Below are positions 59,840-64,000 of a DNA stretch of 64,000 nt, piece after piece; positions within the stretch are counted from its first letter, which is position 1; each line of letters begins with the position of its first letter. The stretch is from Paludibaculum fermentans_A (GTDB lineage Bacteria > Acidobacteriota > Terriglobia > Bryobacterales > Bryobacteraceae), in NCBI RefSeq assembly GCF_051172195.1, contig NZ_JBPJAQ010000001.1, positions 1,054,001-1,118,000 of the forward strand, written 5' to 3'. The notes under the pieces are model-generated. The model saw only the letters and a list, made by a program, of their open reading frames with translations, was not told the origin of the DNA and searched no databases. A program made the position numbers and the translations under genes.

Positions 59840-60613
59840 CTACTCCGTGCGGTCCGTGATGGTATTCAGGATGGCGCGAGCGGTGTGGCCGGAGTCGTCC
59901 TGGTGGACGAGTTGGGTGAAGATCTGCTCCAGCGAGGGGAGAGTCATCATGGAGCGCAGGTCATCGACGCTGCCGTCCGCGACGATGCGGCCCTTGTGCA
60001 GGATGATGACGCGGGTGGCGACGCGTTCAACGACTTCCAGCACATGTGAGGAGTAGAGGATGATCTTGCCTGCCTGGGCGAGGTCCTTCAGGAGGGCTTT
60101 GAGTACCTGTGAGGTGGTGACGTCGAGGCCGGAGAACGGCTCGTCAAGCACGATGAGGTCAGGGTTGTGCAGCAGGGCGCCAGCAAGCAGGATCTTCTGG
60201 CGCATGCCTTTGGAGTAGGAGGCGAGGGCGGAGTAGCGAGCGGCGGAGAGTCCGAAAAGTTCGAGGAGGGAATCGATGCGGCGGTTCAGCGCGGGCTGGG
60301 GCAGTTCCCGCAGGCGCCCGGCGAGCTGGAGGTATTCGCGTCCCGAAAGAAACGAGTAAAGCTGTGGTTCTTCAGGGACATAGCCGAGACGCCGTTTGTA
60401 GGTAATGGGGTCGCCATCGAGCGAGATGCCATCCAGCAGGATCTGTCCGTGGGACGGTTGCAACAGACCCGTGACCATCTTCACCGTGGTGCTTTTGCCC
60501 GAACCATTAGGACCAAGGTAGCCCAGGATCTCTCCGGGGGCGATGGTGAAGGAGATGCCTTCCACGGCTGGAACTCCGGAGTAATGCTTGGCCAGATTGC
60601 GTGCTTCCAGCAT
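59840..60613 (-). CDS. ABC transporter ATP-binding protein
   Basis: A 257-residue nucleotide-binding protein. Walker A is GPNGSGKST (34-42), Walker B is LIVLDEPFSGLD, and the signature sequence is YSKGMRQK in place of LSGGQ, as in the ABC-2 export subfamily (drug, lipid or Na+ exporters). It is partner to the membrane protein encoded 12 bp downstream. The ATG at 60613 gives the family start; upstream in-frame residues have no homology character. The substrate is unknown. Confidence 0.93.
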   Translation of the reverse strand: MLEARNLAKHYSGVPAVEGISFTIAPGEILGYLGPNGSGKSTTVKMVTGLLQPSHGQILLDGISLDGDPITYKRRLGYVPEEPQLYSFLSGREYLQLAGRLRELPQPALNRRIDSLLELFGLSAARYSALASYSKGMRQKILLAGALLHNPDLIVLDEPFSGLDVTTSQVLKALLKDLAQAGKIILYSSHVLEVVERVATRVIILHKGRIVADGSVDDLRSMMTLPSLEQIFTQLVHQDDSGHTARAILNTITDRTE

Positions 60614-60732
60614 GTCTATCGTTAGACTCCGACGGACCACCGTAAGGTTAGTACCAAGTTCAAAGTAGAGGAGGACTTTTTTCCTGGGATGCCAGGAGGA
60701 GGGTGAGTGTGCTGGGGCGGGAGGGGGCTGCC

Positions 60733-60766
60733 AAAGAAAAACCGGAGCCCTTGGAGGGGCTCCGGT
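60733..60766 (-). terminator. Rho-independent terminator of rpoD
   Basis: A perfect 10-bp stem, ACCGGAGCCC (60741-60750) with GGGCTCCGGT (60757-60766) around a 6-base loop. On the minus strand it is followed by TTTTCTTT (60733-60740). It lies 48 bp past the rpoD stop. Confidence 0.9.
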
Positions 60767-60813
60767 ATTGCGTCGCCGGCTGGAATGGAGGCGGGCGCTC
60801 GTCGATAAAAGTG

Positions 60814-62340
60814 TTAGCGGGCAGCGAGCAGGGCGCGCAGGTGGCGGGCGCGTTCCGGAGAGCGAAGCTGGCGGAGGGCCTTGGCTTCGATCTGGCGGAT
60901 GCGTTCGCGGGTGACGTCGAACTGCTGGCCGATCTCTTCGAGAGTGTGCTCGCGCTCGCAGCCGATGCCGAAGCGGAGCCGGATCACCTTCTCCTCTTTC
61001 GGGGAGAGTGTTTTCAGAATGTTAGCGGTCTCGTCGCGCACGTTCGAATCGATGACGGCGTCGACGGGAGAGCCCACCCAACGGTCCTCGATGAGGTCGC
61101 CGAGGGCCGATTCGCCATCGCGGCCAACGGGCGTTTCGAGTGACACGGGATCGCGGGAGATGGTCTTGAGCTTCTGGACCTTCTCCACCGGGATGTCCAT
61201 GCGGCGGCTGATCTCTTCGTTTGTGGGCGCGCGGCCAAGTTCCTTTTCCAACTCGCGGGTAGCGCGCAGGAACTTGTTCATGGACTCGTTCATGTGCACC
61301 GGGATGCGGATGGTGCGGGACTGGTCGGCGATGGCGCGCGTGATGGCCTGGCGGATCCACCAGGTGGCGTACGTGGAGAACTTATAACCGCGGCGATATT
61401 CGAACTTATCGGCTGCGCGCATCAGGCCGATGTTGCCTTCCTGGATCAAATCCAGAAGGTGCAGGCCGCGATTGACATACTTTTTGGCGACGGAAACGAC
61501 CAGGCGGAGGTTGGCCTCGACCAGGTCTTTCTTGGCGCGTTCCGCTTCGTGTTCGCCATGGCGAATGACAGTGAGCGTGTGGCGCAGGTCAGAAAGGGTG
61601 GCGCCCGCGGTGGTTTCGCGCTTCTTGAGCTCACGCTTGAGCTCACGGATCTTCGACTGGTTATCGTTCTTATTCGATTCCAGCCGCTTTACTTCGCCTT
61701 CAAGCTGAGCCATCTCCTCGGCTGCCTTTTCAATGGCGCTCGAGAAGATCCGCCACTTGGGCAACAGCCAGGGGGTATGGCGGATGGCGCGGGAGGTTTC
61801 CACCCGCGACCGGTTGAACTTCATGATCGCCTTGCGCCGGCCCTTTTTATTGTTGGAGGCGGTGGCGTCGAGTTTTTCGTGGGCCAACTCCTGCTTTTTG
61901 TAGAGGTTGACGAGTTCAGCAAACTGCTCGCGAAGCTCTTTGGCGCGCTTCTCGAAAGCGGAGGTAGCTTCTTCGGCATCGCCGAGGTCTACGTAGTCGT
62001 CGAGGTCGGCGGCTTCCTTGCGGATGAGTTCAGCGATCTCGACAACCTGGAGTTGAACCAGGACTGAGCGGCTGATCGCTTTCTGCATGCGAAGCTTGCC
62101 GCGTTCCATTTTGCGAGCCAAGTCCACTTCACCCTCGCGGGTGAGCAGCGGCACGGCGCCCATTTCGCGCAGGTAGACGCGAACGGGGTCGTCGGTGTAG
62201 ATTGATTCCTCGACGGGCTGGGAGGCAGCGAACTCCTCTTCCTGCACGTCTTCCGGGTGGAAGTAATTCGTTTCCTCGTCGAAGGGTAAACCAAGAGGAT
62301 CCGTCGAGTCGGCTAGAAACTGATCTTCAAAATTGTCCAC
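60814..62340 (-). CDS. rpoD: Primary RNA polymerase sigma factor
   Basis: The housekeeping sigma-70 factor, 508 residues. It has region 1.2 ('DPVRVYLREMGAVPLLTREGE'), a spacer rich in Lys/Glu, region 2 ('DLIQEGNIGLMRAADKFEYRRG', '...KFSTYATWWIRQAITRA'), region 3, and region 4.2 with 'HTLEEIGQQFDVTRERIRQIE'. It lacks a long region 1.1. I start it at GTG (62340), ten bases after GGAGG at 62351-62355. TTG codons at 62349 and 62370 sit too close to or before that site. A promoter is visible about 300 bp upstream and a terminator downstream. Confidence 0.96.
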   Translation of the reverse strand: MDNFEDQFLADSTDPLGLPFDEETNYFHPEDVQEEEFAASQPVEESIYTDDPVRVYLREMGAVPLLTREGEVDLARKMERGKLRMQKAISRSVLVQLQVVEIAELIRKEAADLDDYVDLGDAEEATSAFEKRAKELREQFAELVNLYKKQELAHEKLDATASNNKKGRRKAIMKFNRSRVETSRAIRHTPWLLPKWRIFSSAIEKAAEEMAQLEGEVKRLESNKNDNQSKIRELKRELKKRETTAGATLSDLRHTLTVIRHGEHEAERAKKDLVEANLRLVVSVAKKYVNRGLHLLDLIQEGNIGLMRAADKFEYRRGYKFSTYATWWIRQAITRAIADQSRTIRIPVHMNESMNKFLRATRELEKELGRAPTNEEISRRMDIPVEKVQKLKTISRDPVSLETPVGRDGESALGDLIEDRWVGSPVDAVIDSNVRDETANILKTLSPKEEKVIRLRFGIGCEREHTLEEIGQQFDVTRERIRQIEAKALRQLRSPERARHLRALLAAR

Positions 62341-62758
62341 TTGTGGCAAGCCTCCAGGTTCAGACCTCAAAAGCGCATTCCTTCAACAGCCTGAGGCCCG
62401 GCGAACCGGTGAATCGGGGCGTAAGCAAACGGGGTTCGAAACTGAGCCACTGGGCTGGTACACGACAAAGAAGATTCCATAAAGTCAAGCGATAGCAATA
62501 GCCTGTTCGGACTCCTTGCCGACAGCCGAGGGTGCTCAAAGTTCGTTCGGTGGCAGACCTCCCAATGACCGGGCCCGCAGACAGACCGACCGGGCACCCA
62601 CGAAATTGGAAGTTGGTATGGGACGGCTAGACGCTCCGAACTAGGATAGCATGGTTTCAACCGCTTGTTAAGTTCCTATTGTTAGGATGCTTGTGGCCGA
62701 AAATAGTTACAGGCATCGTCACAAACGGGGTGGAGGTAAAGGCAGGAAATGTGGCCGT
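62341..62758 (-). other. Long rpoD leader/intergenic region
   Basis: The 418 bp between nrdR and rpoD contain no gene that I can support. If the promoter at 62643-62671 is right, rpoD has an untranslated leader of about 295 nt. It includes a GCCCG/CGGGC stem (62573-62577 with 62591-62595) and a repeated GACCGGGC (62567-62574 and 62588-62595). No known riboswitch class is recognisable. Confidence 0.45.
62643..62671 (-). promoter_or_regulatory. Extended -10 promoter of rpoD
   Basis: On the minus strand TTAACA (62666-62671) and TATCCT (62643-62648) are 17 bp apart, with TG placed one base before the -10 (TGCTATCCT), an extended -10 arrangement. The predicted start is near 62636. Confidence 0.6.
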
Positions 62759-63220
62759 TCAGCCACGCTTCTGACGCATTAAGTCCTTCAATTCACTGAG
62801 GAAAGCCTCCACGTCCTGGAAGTCCCGGTATACTGACGCAAATCGTACATAAGCGATCTTATCCAGCGGGATCAACTGCCTCATGAGGAGTTCTCCTATT
62901 TCTGTAGTAGAAATCTCCCGTTCGCCTTTGTCCGCCAGCCTTCCTTCCACCTCATCGACCAACTCAGCCAGCTTCGTCATGCTAATTGGCCGTTTCTCGC
63001 AGGCTTTCAGGAGGCCGCCGAGGACCTTCTGGCGGTCGAACTTCTCGCGCCGGCCGTCCTTTTTGACGACCATGTAAGGCACTTCGTCAATTCTTTCATA
63101 TGTAGTAAAACGACGGACGCATTGCAGGCACTCCCTGCGGCGGCGAATGGTGTCGCCTTCCTTGCTTTCACGGCTGTCGATTACACGGTCTTCTTTGAAG
63201 CCGCAAAACGGGCAATTCAT
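62759..63220 (-). CDS. nrdR: Transcriptional repressor NrdR
   Basis: The ATP/dATP-sensing repressor of ribonucleotide reductase genes. The 153-residue protein has the zinc ribbon CPFC...CLQC in its first 40 residues, the Arg-rich 'DTIRRRREC' segment, and an ATP-cone domain ('MVVKKDGRREKFDRQKV'). The length is standard. The ATG overlaps the stop of the upstream membrane protein by four bases, with GAGG eight bases before it. No NrdR box pair or nrd gene is in the window; targets must be elsewhere. Confidence 0.96.
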   Translation of the reverse strand: MNCPFCGFKEDRVIDSRESKEGDTIRRRRECLQCVRRFTTYERIDEVPYMVVKKDGRREKFDRQKVLGGLLKACEKRPISMTKLAELVDEVEGRLADKGEREISTTEIGELLMRQLIPLDKIAYVRFASVYRDFQDVEAFLSELKDLMRQKRG

Positions 63221-64000
63221 ATGGACGCCTCTCGCTCTACTTCGCGCAATTTACGCCAGCTCAAGCCTTCCCGGAAAGCCAGGATGACCCCAAGCGGCAC
63301 GATCCCGATGAGGGTGATCGCCCAGGTGACCAGGGCGATGCCGGTGGCTCGCTCGATACCGATATGGAAAAACTCCGTCAAAACGAGGACTGCCACGATC
63401 TGGACACCGCCGCCGATGCCTGGAATCTGGACCAGGCCGCCAAAGGCCACAAATCCAATGTAGACGAGGGTACTGGTGACGCCCAGATTTGCGGTGGCGG
63501 GAAAGGCGAGGAACAGAGCGTGGTAGCAGAGATAGATAATCAGCCACTCCAGGGCGGAATAGCCATAGAGCAAGGCCATGGACTTGGCGCTACGGGTGGA
63601 GCGCAAGCCGTCCATGGCAGCGGAGATGACGGGCAGGAGCCGCTCCTGATGATGCTCCTTGAGAATGGTCAGGGCCGCTTTGAGGCGCTCCTCCAACCGG
63701 TCTGAATAGCGCTGCAGGCCGATGAGCACTGCCATGCAGAGGGTGCAGGTGATGCCGGTGAACCAACCGCCGGTCTGAAGCACCCATTGGAGAGTAGGGC
63801 CGACCTTCTGGCCGGACTGGACGACGGCGGCCAGGGCGTAACCGAATATGGCGAGCACGATGAGCGTGTCGTAAATGCGCTCGAGCAGCCACGCGGCCAG
63901 TTGAGACGGAACAGAGACGTGGGCGGCGCGGGCGATGAGGTAGGGGCGTACGAACTCGCCGGGCCGCCCGAGGAGAACAACGGCCGAAAACCCGATGGCA
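63217..64000 (-). CDS. Flippase-like membrane protein (LPG synthase TM/YbhN type), 5' part beyond window
   Basis: The frame is open from the window end down to 63217, with about 260 residues visible. It contains 'LLGRPGEFVRPYLIARAA...' and 'WLLERIYDTLIVLA', the conserved GRxGExxRP and ERxxD motifs of the lysylphosphatidylglycerol-synthase membrane region family (YbhN/AglD/MprF flippase domain). About five further membrane helices follow. Such stand-alone domains are lipid or lipid-linked-sugar flippase candidates. No aminoacyltransferase domain is seen in the visible part. Its stop overlaps the nrdR start by four bases. Confidence 0.8.
   Translation of the reverse strand, partial: AIGFSAVVLLGRPGEFVRPYLIARAAHVSVPSQLAAWLLERIYDTLIVLAIFGYALAAVVQSGQKVGPTLQWVLQTGGWFTGITCTLCMAVLIGLQRYSDRLEERLKAALTILKEHHQERLLPVISAAMDGLRSTRSAKSMALLYGYSALEWLIIYLCYHALFLAFPATANLGVTSTLVYIGFVAFGGLVQIPGIGGGVQIVAVLVLTEFFHIGIERATGIALVTWAITLIGIVPLGVILAFREGLSWRKLREVEREASI

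Noticed and set aside
55552..60613. ADOP and the neighbouring ABC ATPase/permease as one three-part exporter.
   Set aside because: They are convergent, not co-transcribed, and the ATPase sits 12 bp from its own membrane partner.
62431..62445. T-loop-like GGTTCGAAAC in the rpoD leader, suggesting a tRNA.
   Set aside because: The flanking bases do not form a T-stem and no acceptor, D or anticodon arms can be built around it.
1..64000. CRISPR arrays, insertion sequences, toxin-antitoxin pairs or known defence clusters.
   Set aside because: No spaced repeat array, transposase, terminal inverted repeats or defence-type gene sets were found on either strand.

Overview
The window reads as a chromosomal segment of a high-GC member of the Acidobacteriota, most likely of the Solibacteres/Bryobacterales group. 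The evidence is the combination of two large MacB/FtsX-type 'acidobacterial duplicated orphan permeases' (ADOP), one with a PadR regulator; a secreted protein ending in the Solibacter-type C-terminal domain (signature ITNGASF...PGEFVSIFGTGLGP); an acidobacterial VWFA-type secreted protein; an ECF sigma factor of the family that pairs with TPR-bearing Ser/Thr kinases; and M61, S9 and S41 peptidases. It is dense with genes, mostly on the minus strand in tight runs with ATGA/TTGA/TGATG overlaps. I see no rRNA, tRNA, CRISPR array, insertion sequence or prophage.

Layout. 1-2.6 kb: edge of an exopolysaccharide/O-antigen locus (ligase fragment, TPR/jelly-roll protein) and a divergent FecR-like membrane protein. 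2.7-3.7 kb: asparaginase. 3.7-14.6 kb: a minus-strand run ADOP > NAD+ synthase > beta-propeller/phosphoesterase > GH57 > S9 peptidase. 14.6-16 kb: MATE exporter, divergent from the ADOP across a dyad. 16-20.4 kb: class I FBP aldolase plus HAD phosphatase, a DUF362 protein, and a VWFA protein whose start codon overlaps that of selB. 20.4-26.7 kb: selB, BACON/Solibacter-domain protein, MrfA-type helicase, PilZ protein. 26.7-27.35 kb: the largest gene-free stretch. 27.35-32.8 kb: xerC/trmFO, divergent from an M61 peptidase and serine dehydratase. 32.8-40.7 kb: DedA and PpiD-like foldase, cmk-lysC, small TPR protein, 2Fe-2S protein, zincin, and a two-gene GT-C-like membrane module. 40.6-48 kb: a six-gene minus run ggt > TIM-barrel isomerase > asnS > arginase > ddl > S41 protease. 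48-55 kb: arsM behind a long palindrome, and a PQQ-propeller > ECF sigma > Ser/Thr kinase > methyltransferase run. 55.2-58.2 kb: PadR and second ADOP. 58.2-60.6 kb: ABC exporter. 60.7-64 kb: rpoD with visible promoter and terminator, nrdR and a flippase-like membrane protein.

How the genes work together. Most are housekeeping: cofactor, cell-wall, tRNA, transcription and nucleotide-control functions. The accessory layer is envelope and signalling biology: secreted peptidases, exporters, beta-propeller proteins and a sigma/kinase pair. No convincing undescribed defence or mobile system is visible. The strongest leads are regulatory: palindromes upstream of arsM, at the MATE/ADOP promoter and at padR; the overlapping divergent starts at selB; the unexplained 0.6 kb gap before xerC; and the sigma/kinase/propeller/methyltransferase cluster. 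Start codons were chosen from Shine-Dalgarno spacing and family N-termini. Several are GTG or TTG and remain predictions.
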